Source: CAYMRL01 sp964398985
Lineage (GTDB): Bacteria > Deinococcota > Deinococci > Deinococcales > Trueperaceae
Direction of reading: 5' to 3'
NCBI GenBank assembly: GCA_964398985.1
Contig: CAYNOS010000024.1
Coordinates: forward strand, 1-38,027
DNA: 38,027 nucleotides
Shown: piece after piece, positions 1-7,537 of the stretch
Position numbering within the stretch: position 1 is the stretch's first letter
Layout of the letters: each line of letters starts with the position of its first letter
Translations under genes and position numbers: made by a program
The notes under the pieces: generated by a model
Told to the model about the DNA's origin: nothing
The model's input: the letters and a program-made list of their open reading frames with translations, nothing else
Database searches by the model: none

Positions 1-1756
1 CGACGGCGAAGAGTCGCAGGTAGCTGAGGATGTTGCCGGAGTTCGAGATGATCTCCACCAGCATCAGTGGCATCTTCGCCAGCACCGCCCCAGCCAAGAA
101 CACCACCATGCCGATCGCTACCAAGGTCATCACCAAGGGGGTGAGCGAGTCGTTGAGGTAGCTGGCGGCGAACAGCACCACGGCGCTCAGGCCGCCGACC
201 ATGCCGATGCCCTCGAAGACGTGCTTCATGTCGCGGTGCTTGAAACCGAAGATGGTCCTGATGACCCAGCCGCCGATGACCTGTAAAACGCCGAACCCGA
301 TGCTCGCGAGCAGCAGCGGGGTGAACACCTCGACGCGGAACAGCGGGATGTTGATGAGCCCGTAGCCCGCCTCGTGATGCAGGGTGGTGTAGAAGACCGG
401 CCGCCCCGGCGGGAAGCGCTCGAGGAAGTTGCCGAAGAACTCGCCGAACATGAAGCCGAACACCACGCTCCAAGCGGCGCACCAGTAGATCAGAGTGGAG
501 ATGTTCTTGAGCGACTCCGGGGGGAACGTGATGCCCAACGGACCGAGGCTCAGCGCCTTGCCGTTCCTGCCCATGCGCTTGAGCAGCATGCCGATGAGGG
601 CGAACAGGAGCCCGAAGCCGATGTCGCCGACCACCAATCCGAAGTACAGCGGGAAGAACACCGCCAGCGTCCAGCTGGGGTCGAAGCTGCCGTACTTGGG
701 CGGGGCGAAGAGGTTCAGCAGGGCCTGGAACGGGGTCACCCATGCCGGGTTCTCGAGCTTCACCGGGACGCCGACGTCGTGGTGCTCGTCGGCCGGCCGC
801 GTGTGCACCACCACGTCGGTGCGGTACTGCTGGGTCAGCGCCGAGACCACCTTCGACCCGTCGGCGCTGGGCACCCAACCGCGCAGCGCGAAGCCGTAGC
901 GGCCGGCAGCCAGGTCCTCGAGCCGGTGGAAGCGCTCGGCTTGGTTGACCGCCAGGCGGTTCAGCTGGCGCAGCCGCATCTCGTGCTGCGAAGCGAGTCT
1001 CTTGAGTTCCTCCGCGATGGCGGCCAAGCGCTTCGGAACGAACTGCGAGCGCTCCTCGATGACGTGCGCGGCCTTGGCCACGCCGTGACCGGCGTAGCGC
1101 TCCGGCAGCGTCAGCTCGCTGACGCCGGCCTTCGCGAGCGCGGCCCGCAAGGCGGGTGCGTCGGCGTGCATGGCCACCGCGACGGCCAGTAGCTGCCCGG
1201 CGTGGCGCCTGGTCGAGATCTCGAACCGCTCGCCCAGGTCGGCCTTGAGCTTGGCCAGGACGTCCGGCAGGTCCTTCTCGGAGACGAGGAACGCCGCGCC
1301 CGACAGGTAGCGGGAGCCATCGAGCGGCGCTAGCAGCGGGGCGAGATCGCGCAGCAGCGGCTGAAACGTGCGCATCAGGTCGCTCTCGTCCTGCAGGTCG
1401 GTACGCTCGGCCAGCAAGCGATCTACCAGCGAGCCGAGCTCGCTGAGGTGCCCTTCGAGTTCGGTCGGATCATCGCTGGTGTCGGCTCTGGCCGGCACCG
1501 AACCGTCCTGGACGATTCCCAGGGCGTCGAGCAAGGACGTGGTCCGCGCCACGAGGCGGTCCCAGCTCTCGCGAGCCTTGAGGTCATCGCCCGTCAACCT
1601 GACCTGCGACAGCACGCCGCCCTGCTCGCCACCGATTGCGGTGTCAGGATCGAGAGACTCGACCTGCACCACACCCAGGTTCTGCAGACTGGCGACGACG
1701 TCCTTGGCCAAGGACCGCCGGCCGACGACAGTGACCTGGTCCATGGCCGCGATCAC
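1..1756 (-). CDS. ntpI: V/A-type ATPase subunit I (membrane stator), 3' end missing
   Basis: This is the membrane stator subunit of the rotary V/A-type ATPase (also called AtpI). It links the peripheral stalks to the proton channel at the c-ring. 585 codons are present and the gene runs off the left edge; the family is usually about 640-700 residues. The N-terminal half is soluble and helical. Membrane segments follow, with family motifs such as GDIGFGLL and GEFFGNF. The sequence stops just after LSYLRLFA, the helix carrying the essential Arg that faces the c-ring. I chose the GTG at 1756 because it gives MIAAMDQVTVVG, matching the family start (MIAPMEKLVLAG in Thermus), and because it overlaps the stop of the upstream stalk gene as GTGA. 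An ATG four codons later is the alternative. Product certain, start likely. Confidence 0.93.
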   Translation of the reverse strand, partial: MIAAMDQVTVVGRRSLAKDVVASLQNLGVVQVESLDPDTAIGGEQGGVLSQVRLTGDDLKARESWDRLVARTTSLLDALGIVQDGSVPARADTSDDPTELEGHLSELGSLVDRLLAERTDLQDESDLMRTFQPLLRDLAPLLAPLDGSRYLSGAAFLVSEKDLPDVLAKLKADLGERFEISTRRHAGQLLAVAVAMHADAPALRAALAKAGVSELTLPERYAGHGVAKAAHVIEERSQFVPKRLAAIAEELKRLASQHEMRLRQLNRLAVNQAERFHRLEDLAAGRYGFALRGWVPSADGSKVVSALTQQYRTDVVVHTRPADEHHDVGVPVKLENPAWVTPFQALLNLFAPPKYGSFDPSWTLAVFFPLYFGLVVGDIGFGLLFALIGMLLKRMGRNGKALSLGPLGITFPPESLKNISTLIYWCAAWSVVFGFMFGEFFGNFLERFPPGRPVFYTTLHHEAGYGLINIPLFRVEVFTPLLLASIGFGVLQVIGGWVIRTIFGFKHRDMKHVFEGIGMVGGLSAVVLFAASYLNDSLTPLVMTLVAIGMVVFLAGAVLAKMPLMLVEIISNSGNILSYLRLFAV

Positions 1757-2073
1757 GGCAAGACCTTCTCCAGCACGCTGTCGATCGCGGCAGCGCGGTT
1801 CGCTTCGGCGCGCAGCTTGAGCGCTTCCGCCGCTTCGGTAGCCGCCTTGACGACGGTCGCATGGGCCGCTTCCGCCTCGGCACGACCAGACTCGGCTTCG
1901 GCCTGAGCGAGCTTCTCCGCCTTGTCGCGGGCCGTGGTCAGGACGGCAGCGGCCTCGGCCTGTGCCTTCTCGACGACGTCTCTGCCCTTCGCTTTGGCGT
2001 CCTCGACCTTGGCGACGAGGCTCTTCTCCTGGTTCACCAGGTCTTGGAGCAGCCGTTCACCATGAGCTTCCAA
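1753..2073 (-). CDS. ntpH: V/A-type ATPase peripheral-stalk subunit G/H
   Basis: This is a small coiled-coil protein of 106 residues that pairs with subunit E to form the peripheral stalk of the V/A-ATPase. The sequence is almost entirely Ala/Glu/Lys/Arg heptads, with the family's Glu-Lys-rich N-terminus and a C-terminus ending VLEKVLP, very like the Thermus stalk protein (VLKEVLP). The longest open frame begins at GTG 2091, but AAGGAGG (2079-2085) lies inside it, five bases before TTG 2073. I therefore take TTG 2073 as the start (MEAHGERLLQDL). It is first in the operon, and its TGA overlaps the GTG of ntpI. Family confident; subunit name (G in Thermus, H in Enterococcus) depends on nomenclature. 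Confidence 0.82.
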   Translation of the reverse strand: MEAHGERLLQDLVNQEKSLVAKVEDAKAKGRDVVEKAQAEAAAVLTTARDKAEKLAQAEAESGRAEAEAAHATVVKAATEAAEALKLRAEANRAAAIDSVLEKVLP

Positions 2074-2078
2074 GCGGT

Positions 2079-2085
2079 CCTCCTT
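2079..2085 (-). promoter_or_regulatory. Ribosome-binding site AAGGAGG that fixes the ntpH start
   Basis: On the minus strand AAGGAGG, nearly a full anti-Shine-Dalgarno match, lies 5 bases before TTG 2073. It falls inside the reading frame that would start at GTG 2091. This argues that the longer start is wrong and the gene begins at TTG. Confidence 0.7.
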
Positions 2086-2203
2086 CAACACGCACCCACG
2101 CCGACCACTTCATCAGATGACGTGCGAGCGGGATTTCTTTGCGACGAGGCACAAAAAAACGTCGTCCTGCGGCGCACTAGCGCCCCTGACGCGTGTCGCG
2201 GTC

Positions 2204-2232
2204 AAGATACCAAGGCGCCATAGGGGTGTCAA
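2204..2232 (-). promoter_or_regulatory. Sigma-70 type promoter of the V-ATPase operon
   Basis: Reading leftwards, a perfect -35 TTGACA (2227-2232), a 17-base spacer and a -10 TATCTT (2204-2209, 4 of 6 consensus) are visible. Transcription should start near 2197, leaving a leader of about 125 bases before ntpH. That leader contains a weak potential stem (GACGA/TCGTC, about 2139-2165) around an A7 run. This is the best consensus promoter in the window. Confidence 0.72.
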
Positions 2233-2271
2233 TCGAGACATTCGTCCCTTGCGGAACCCCTGGACCAAGCC

Positions 2272-2299
2272 TTGGGAGCGCTTGCGCCTGGGGTAGAAT
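2272..2299 (+). promoter_or_regulatory. Promoter of the methyltransferase gene, leaderless type
   Basis: TTGGGA (2272-2277), a 16-base spacer and TAGAAT (2294-2299) stand immediately before GTG 2305. The expected start point coincides with the start codon, so the mRNA should be leaderless. The TTG at 2272 that would give a longer protein is itself the -35 element. Confidence 0.65.
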
Positions 2300-2304
2300 T
2301 CGAC

Positions 2305-3984
2305 GTGTCCAGCGCAGGCGAATCGGCCTCGGGGAAGGCTCACGGCGCCCACCACACGTCGGCCATGGTGGCCGACGCCTTGGCGCGGTGGGCGCTTCCC
2401 ACGCCCGGCGGCCAGGTCCTCGATCCCGCCTGCGGCGACGGCGGCTACCTGGTCGCAGGGGTCAGCAGACTCCAAGCGCTCGGCGGCGGCGGCGAGGTGG
2501 TGGGCGTTGCAGCGCTCGACGACACCGCCGAAGGCGCGTCGGCCGTGAGCCGAGCCGTCGAGGCTGCCGGTGGCGGGGCGAGCAGGGTGACCGGCAATGT
2601 GCTCGTTGGCGACTTCCTAGCCTTGTCGCCAGGGGAACTGGCTCCGGTCGACGCGGTCATCGGCAGCCCGCCGTTCGTGCGCTTCCAACGCCTGACCCGC
2701 GCGCAGCGCGGCGTCGCCCAGCAGCGCGCCGCGGCCGCCGGCGTGACCCTCGATCCCTTGGCCAGCTACTGGGCTCCGTTCGTGATACACGCGACGTCGT
2801 TCCTCAAGCCAGGCGGGCGCCTGGCACTGGTGATCCCGGCCGAGCTCGGTCACGCGCGCTACGCCAAGTCGATCCTGGCGTTCCTGCTGGGTCGCTTCCG
2901 GAGCGTGCGGCTGGTGGCGTTCGAGCGCGCGCTGGTCCCCCATTTCGACCAGCAGACCCTGCTGTTGCTGGCTGACGGGCACGGTCGTCCCGGGCGCAGT
3001 CTGGCACTGGCGCGCGCGCGCTCCAGCGAGGACCTGGCGGGTGGGCTCGAAGCGCTGGCGTTCCGGCCGCTGGACGCCGAGGGGCTGGTGGCCGGCACGT
3101 TCAAGCTGCACCATGCCTGGCTGGCGCCGGAAGCGGCCGACCTGATGTCGTGGCTGCGGACCGCCAAGGGCGTCAGCCGTCTCGGTCACCACGCGCGCGT
3201 GAAGATCGGCTACCTCACGGGGGCCAACGACTACTTCCACCTGCAGCCCGAGCAGGCGCTCGAGAGAGGCCTGGGCGCGGCCCAGCTGCGACGAGCGGCC
3301 TTCAGGTCGCGCGCTCTGTCGGGATTGGCGTTCACCGACGACGACTGGCTCGAAGCGACCGAGTCTGGCGATGCCGGGCTGCTGTTCTCCCCCATCGACG
3401 AGAGCGACCCGGCCGTGGCCGACTACCTGGCGGAAGGCGTGTCGCGAGGGATCGATCAACGCGCCAAGGCCCGGCACCGCACGCCGTGGTTTCGCGTGAC
3501 CCGCACCGCCCCGCCCGACCTGCTGCTGACCGCGATGGCGGCAGACCGACCGCGGATGAGCGTGAACACCGCGCAGGTGGCGGTGTGCAACACCCTGCAC
3601 GGCGTCTGGCGCCGCTCGGGCAGCGGGGCGGCGGCGGCCTCCACGCTGGCCGCCGCCGCCCTCAGCTCGCTCAGCGAGTTGTCGGCGGAGCTCGAAGGTC
3701 ACGCCCTCGGTGGCGGGTTACTGAAGCTCGAACCGTCGGCCGCCCAGGCGCTACTGCTGCCGCTGCCGGCGGCCCCCAGCGCGGAGGTGGACGCGGTGCA
3801 GTGGCGTGCCTTCGAGCGGCTGGTGCGCCGCGGCGACCGTGACGGGGCGAGGTCGGCTGCCGACGCTGCGTACCTCAACTCGATCCCAGGTGTCGGCGAG
3901 CGTGGCGCGGACATCCTGGCCGCGGCCGCCGCCGAGCTACGGGAGCTGCGCAGGGGATCCCGGTCGGGCGTGGAAACGCCTTGA
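2305..3984 (+). CDS. Solitary DNA N6-adenine-type methyltransferase (Eco57I/TaqI-like fold)
   Basis: This 559-residue SAM-dependent methyltransferase is predicted to modify adenine (or the exocyclic amine of cytosine) in DNA. Motif I is DPACGDGGYL at residues 40-49, an acidic motif II residue sits near D72, GDF is near residue 103, and the catalytic motif is SPPF at 121-124, a permitted form of (N/D/S)PP(Y/F/W). The order motif I then IV, followed by a long C-terminal region, is that of gamma-class enzymes such as M.TaqI; the region after about residue 280 is the likely target-recognition domain. A helix-hairpin-helix-like IPGVGERGADIL lies near the C-terminus. No nuclease or specificity gene is nearby, so it looks like an orphan regulator or housekeeping methylase. 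GTG 2305 is preferred because it sits 5 bases after the -10. Target sequence unknown; an rRNA or protein target is less likely but not excluded. Confidence 0.75.
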   Translation: MSSAGESASGKAHGAHHTSAMVADALARWALPTPGGQVLDPACGDGGYLVAGVSRLQALGGGGEVVGVAALDDTAEGASAVSRAVEAAGGGASRVTGNVLVGDFLALSPGELAPVDAVIGSPPFVRFQRLTRAQRGVAQQRAAAAGVTLDPLASYWAPFVIHATSFLKPGGRLALVIPAELGHARYAKSILAFLLGRFRSVRLVAFERALVPHFDQQTLLLLADGHGRPGRSLALARARSSEDLAGGLEALAFRPLDAEGLVAGTFKLHHAWLAPEAADLMSWLRTAKGVSRLGHHARVKIGYLTGANDYFHLQPEQALERGLGAAQLRRAAFRSRALSGLAFTDDDWLEATESGDAGLLFSPIDESDPAVADYLAEGVSRGIDQRAKARHRTPWFRVTRTAPPDLLLTAMAADRPRMSVNTAQVAVCNTLHGVWRRSGSGAAAASTLAAAALSSLSELSAELEGHALGGGLLKLEPSAAQALLLPLPAAPSAEVDAVQWRAFERLVRRGDRDGARSAADAAYLNSIPGVGERGADILAAAAAELRELRRGSRSGVETP

Positions 3985-4014
3985 GGCGTCGCCCTTGACG
4001 GAGCGTGTTCGGTG

Positions 4015-5853
4015 TCAGCGCCCGCGGCGCCGCTGCCTGGCGATCGTCGCCGCGGCCCTGGAGCGTCGCTCGGCCTCGCGGGCAGCGTAGCTGTCGTGCA
4101 GGCGCCTGAGCTCCTGGTAGATGGCCGCGACGGCGGCGGGATCGCCGCCGCTCTCGGAGAGTTGGCTGGATAGCTCGGCCTGCCGCGCTTTGAGGCTCTC
4201 GAGGCTGCTGGCCCTGGCGCTATCGATCCGCAACTCCCTGAGCCTCGAGATCGCCTTGTCGAGGTGATCGTCGACGTCGATCCGCTGGGTGTCTTCCGAG
4301 CCCTCCTCCATGAGGCGGCTCAGCACCAGCGCCATCTCCGGTCGATCCGACTGCGCGTGCAGCAGCGACCGCGGGTCGGTGCCCTGCAAGCAGGCCCCGA
4401 TGAACTCCTCGAGCAGCGAGCCGCCCATCAGGTCGGGACCGTAGGCGAGCGCGTCGGCCACCCGCCTGGCACGCTCCGACAGCAGCGTTTCGTCGAGCAG
4501 CAACAGGGATACGACCTCGGCTTCGAGCTTGCGGCCCTGGTCGAGTTCGCCGCGCCGACCGCTCATCCCCCTGACTTCGGTGGCGCTCGGCCGGCGGGTG
4601 CTGCGCGACGCCAGCCACTCATCCAGACGCGGCCCGGCGATGCCGAGGCGGTCGATCACCAGCCTGCGCATCTCGCTGGCCACCGGGTCGAAGAGCGCGC
4701 GGGGGCGCAGCACCCCCTGCAACTCCTCGAGGATCAGCCGCTGGCCCTCCACCGTGTCGGGATCATGACGCTCGATCACGCGCCGGAAGCGGAACTCGAC
4801 CTCCGAGGCTCCCGCCTCGAGCGCGCGCCTGAACTCCTCGAGGTGGCCGCCGAGCACGGCTTCGGCCGGGTCCTTGCCGTGCGGAACGCTCACCGTCTTG
4901 ACCATCAGACGTCTTCCGACCGCCTGATCGAGGCCGGAGAGCACGGCCTTCTGTCCGGCTTCGTCGGCGTCGAAGGCCAGGTAGACGGTGCGGGCATCGA
5001 GCCGCGCGAGCGCCTCGGCCTGCTCGGGGGTGAGGGTGGCTCCGAGCGCGGCGACGGCGTTCTCGATCCCGACCTGGTGCAGCGCGATCACGTCGGTGTA
5101 ACCCTCGACGACCACGACCTCGCCCGAATCGCGGATGTGGCGTCTGGCGAGATCCAGGCCGTAGAGCAACTCGGACTTCTTGAACAGCGGAGACTCCGGG
5201 CTGTTCATGTACTTCGGCAACGAGTCGTCCAACACCCTGCCGGAGAAGCCGACCAAGCGACCGAGCCGGTCCTTGATCGGGAACATCAGCCGTCCTCGGA
5301 AACGGTCGTAACGGCGGCCGCTCTCGTTCTCGATGATCAGGCCGAGCGTCAGCAGGTCGTCCTCCCTGACGCCCTTGGCGAGGGCATGCTTGAGGAGCCC
5401 GTCCCAGGCTGCGGGAGCGAAGCCGATCTCGAAGCGCTCGGCGCTCTCGGGCGTCAGGCCGCGCCGTTGGAGATAGGCGGCCGCCTCCCCGGCGAAGTGG
5501 GCCCTGAAGTACGCCAGCGCCACCTGATTGACCCCGTGGAGGTCGTGCCTGTCCCTGCCCTGGGTGCCGACCTCGACCTCGATCCCCACGCGCTCGCCCA
5601 GGCGCTTGAGCGTGTCGATGAAGCTCAGACCCTCGGTCTCCATCACGAACTTGAAGACGTCGCCGCCGGCCCGACAGCCGTAGCAGTAGTAGAAGCCGCG
5701 GTCGACGTTGACGTGGAAGCTCGGCGTCTTCTCGCTGTGGAACGGGCACAGCCCCTTCAGCTGGCCGCGGCCCGCGGGCTTCAGCGCCACGACCTGGCCG
5801 ATCACCTCGGCGATGTCGAGGCGTTCCCTGATCAGTTCCTTGGCGTCGTTCAT
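4015..5853 (-). CDS. dnaG: DNA primase DnaG
   Basis: DnaG makes the RNA primers for lagging-strand replication and is recruited by the DnaB helicase. The protein has 612 residues, normal for the family. The N-terminal CHC2 zinc ribbon uses C36, H39, C57 and C60 (CPFH...CYGC). The core primase domain follows. The Toprim domain shows EGYTDV and the metal-binding DADEAG. The C-terminal third, helical and variable, should bind the helicase; it contains an Arg/Ala-rich coiled-coil end. ATG 5853 gives the standard N-terminus (IRERLDIAEVIG). It lies 47 bases downstream of the phosphoribosyltransferase stop and is probably cotranscribed with it; the gap holds a 16-bp palindrome. It converges on the methyltransferase gene with a 30-base gap and no obvious terminator. 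Confidence 0.97.
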   Translation of the reverse strand: MNDAKELIRERLDIAEVIGQVVALKPAGRGQLKGLCPFHSEKTPSFHVNVDRGFYYCYGCRAGGDVFKFVMETEGLSFIDTLKRLGERVGIEVEVGTQGRDRHDLHGVNQVALAYFRAHFAGEAAAYLQRRGLTPESAERFEIGFAPAAWDGLLKHALAKGVREDDLLTLGLIIENESGRRYDRFRGRLMFPIKDRLGRLVGFSGRVLDDSLPKYMNSPESPLFKKSELLYGLDLARRHIRDSGEVVVVEGYTDVIALHQVGIENAVAALGATLTPEQAEALARLDARTVYLAFDADEAGQKAVLSGLDQAVGRRLMVKTVSVPHGKDPAEAVLGGHLEEFRRALEAGASEVEFRFRRVIERHDPDTVEGQRLILEELQGVLRPRALFDPVASEMRRLVIDRLGIAGPRLDEWLASRSTRRPSATEVRGMSGRRGELDQGRKLEAEVVSLLLLDETLLSERARRVADALAYGPDLMGGSLLEEFIGACLQGTDPRSLLHAQSDRPEMALVLSRLMEEGSEDTQRIDVDDHLDKAISRLRELRIDSARASSLESLKARQAELSSQLSESGGDPAAVAAIYQELRRLHDSYAAREAERRSRAAATIARQRRRGR

Positions 5854-5870
5854 CGCCTACCCACTCGCTC

Positions 5871-5886
5871 GGCGCCGGCCGGCGCC
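5871..5886. repeat. 16-bp perfect palindrome before dnaG
   Basis: GGCGCCGGCCGGCGCC reads the same on both strands and occupies a third of the short gap between the phosphoribosyltransferase stop (5901) and the dnaG ATG (5853). With no spacer it is poor as an RNA hairpin (two or three central pairs must open), but it fits a dimeric protein site. Chance is possible in such GC-rich DNA. Confidence 0.5.
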
Positions 5887-5900
5887 CGCTCCCCAACTCC

Positions 5901-6443
5901 CTAGATGCCTTCGTCGGCCGCGAACAGCGGCAGGTGTCCCAGCGCGATGATGTCGCTGCGCTTCTCGCCCTCGCTGAACACGACGAGAGTGGCGACCACG
6001 GTGGCGCCGATCTCACCGAGAAGCTCGACCAGACCGTTGAGAGTGCCGCCCGTCGATACTACGTCGTCGACGATCGCCACCCGCTTGCCTGCCAGACGCG
6101 GGACGTCGGCGCCGTCGATGACGAGGTCCTGAGGTTTGCCGGTCGTGATGCTGAGCACGCTGCGCTTGACCGAGCCGACCATGTAAGGCTTCTCGGTCTT
6201 GCGGGCCACCACGTAGGGGATGCCGGTTCGCACGCTGATCGCGTGAGCCAAGGGCACGGCCTTGACCTCGGGTGTCACCATCATCTCGACCTCGGAAGGC
6301 ATCCGGGCGGCCAACTCCCCCGCGGCGGCCTCTGTCAGCTCGGTGTCGCCGAGCATGTTGAACAGGGCAACAGAGACGCCTCCGACCCTGACCACCTTGA
6401 GGTCACGTACCTGGCCACCGATCTCGACCCGATGTGTGAGCAA
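5901..6443 (-). CDS. Purine-type phosphoribosyltransferase (APRT / archaeal GfcR-like)
   Basis: This 180-residue type I phosphoribosyltransferase would join a base to PRPP. The PRPP loop is clear (VAIVDDVVSTGGTL). The flexible-loop segment IPYVVARKTEKPYM and VTPEVKAVPLAHAIS resemble adenine phosphoribosyltransferases and the archaeal HGPRTase-like/GfcR group, whose members can be enzymes or purine-responsive regulators. Substrate is not settled by the sequence. The open frame extends upstream to 6566, across the ruvB promoter and start, so a shorter form is needed. TTG 6443 (MLTHRVEIGGQVRD) follows GGGAGGAAG and gives the usual family length. It is probably cotranscribed with dnaG. Family confident, start moderate. 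Confidence 0.78.
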   Translation of the reverse strand: MLTHRVEIGGQVRDLKVVRVGGVSVALFNMLGDTELTEAAAGELAARMPSEVEMMVTPEVKAVPLAHAISVRTGIPYVVARKTEKPYMVGSVKRSVLSITTGKPQDLVIDGADVPRLAGKRVAIVDDVVSTGGTLNGLVELLGEIGATVVATLVVFSEGEKRSDIIALGHLPLFAADEGI

Positions 6444-6524
6444 CTCTCTCGCTTCCTCCCGGCCAGGCCCGCAGCGGCGGCCAGCAGGCAGCCTACCGCG
6501 TCGGGGAGCTACCTGGCTGCATGG

Positions 6525-6530
6525 TACTAT
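6525..6530 (+). promoter_or_regulatory. -10 element of ruvB, leaderless type
   Basis: TACTAT ends 7 bases before GTG 6538. There is no ribosome-binding site between. No convincing -35 is seen at 16-18 bases. Confidence 0.5.
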
Positions 6531-6537
6531 CCGCGTC

Positions 6538-7533
6538 GTGGAGGAGCTCCGGCTGCGCCCGACCACGCTCTCGGAGTACGTCGGTCAGACGCGCCTGAAG
6601 CGCAAACTGGCCGTCTACCTCGAGGCCGCCAGGGGCCGGGCCGAGCCTCTCGACCACCTGCTGCTCTACGGTCCACCCGGGCTCGGCAAGACCACTCTGG
6701 CCCACATCGTCGCCCATGAGCTGGGCGTCGGCATCCGGGTCACGTCGGGTCCGGCCATCGAGAAGCCCGGTGACCTGGCGGCCATCCTCACCAACGCGCT
6801 GGAAGACGGCGACGTGCTGTTCATCGACGAGATACATCGGCTGGGCCGCGTCGCCGAGGAGCACCTCTACCCCGCGATGGAGGAGTTCAAGATCGACATC
6901 GTGCTCGGGCAAGGGCCGGCGGCCAGATCGATCCGGCTCGAGCTGCCGCGCTTCACCCTGATCGGCGCTACCACCCGACCAGGCCTGATCACCGGTCCGC
7001 TGCGCAGTCGCTTCGGGATCATCGAACACCTCGAGTACTACAGCGACGCCGAACTGGCCGCCGGCGTCGACCGCGACGCGAGCCTCGCCGGGTACGCGCT
7101 GGCTCCCGAGGCCGCCCTGGAGATCGGCCGCCGAGCCCGCGGCACCATGCGCATCGCCAAGCGTCTGCTGCGGCGCGTGCGGGACTACGCGGAGGTCGCC
7201 GGCGAGCAGGAGATCACGCTGGAGCGGGCGCGCAGCGCGCTCGACGCGCTCGGCATCGACGACGCCGGCTTGGACCGCCGTGACCGCGCGATCCTGGGTT
7301 GCATCGTCGAGAAGTTCGCGGGCGGCCCGGTCGGACTCGATACGTTGGCGACGGCGGTGAGCGAAGACGCCACCACGCTCGAAGAGGTGTACGAGCCGTT
7401 CTTGATCCAGCGCGGCCTGCTGCAGCGCACCGGCCGCGGCCGCGTCGCGACTCCGGAAGCCTACCGGCATCTCGGGATCGCCATGCCCATCGGCTACGAG
7501 ACCGGCCTGTTCGTCGAAGGTGGCCAGGGTTGA
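6538..7533 (+). CDS. ruvB: Holliday junction branch-migration helicase RuvB
   Basis: RuvB is the hexameric AAA+ motor that, with RuvA, drives branch migration of Holliday junctions in recombinational repair. The protein has 331 residues, usual length. Walker A is GPPGLGKT at 45-52, Walker B FIDEIH with D97/E98, and sensor 1 is LIGATTRPG; the C-terminal winged helix ends in the family RGRVAT...YRHLG. The frame is open to 6262, but RuvB proteins begin at this GTG (MEELRLRPTTLSEYVGQ), and the -10 just before it agrees. ruvA and ruvC are not in the window. The next gene starts 4 bases after its stop, so they are cotranscribed. Confidence 0.97.
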   Translation: MEELRLRPTTLSEYVGQTRLKRKLAVYLEAARGRAEPLDHLLLYGPPGLGKTTLAHIVAHELGVGIRVTSGPAIEKPGDLAAILTNALEDGDVLFIDEIHRLGRVAEEHLYPAMEEFKIDIVLGQGPAARSIRLELPRFTLIGATTRPGLITGPLRSRFGIIEHLEYYSDAELAAGVDRDASLAGYALAPEAALEIGRRARGTMRIAKRLLRRVRDYAEVAGEQEITLERARSALDALGIDDAGLDRRDRAILGCIVEKFAGGPVGLDTLATAVSEDATTLEEVYEPFLIQRGLLQRTGRGRVATPEAYRHLGIAMPIGYETGLFVEGGQG

Positions 7534-7537
7534 GCGC

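Noticed and set aside
2139..2165. A7-loop stem in the V-ATPase leader as a riboswitch or terminator
   Set aside because: Five pairs with a 14-base loop; no conserved riboswitch core recognised.
3976..3989. ACGCC-TTGA-GGCGT stem at the end of the methyltransferase gene as a terminator
   Set aside because: Only 5 pairs, includes the stop codon, and no T-run follows.
4264..5904. 546-codon plus-strand open frame opposite dnaG
   Set aside because: Antisense shadow of dnaG in GC-rich DNA. Composition is mostly Glu/Leu/Ala/Arg/Val with no recognisable motif.
6262..6537. 92-codon N-terminal extension of RuvB
   Set aside because: Covers the phosphoribosyltransferase gene; RuvB proteins begin at GTG 6538.
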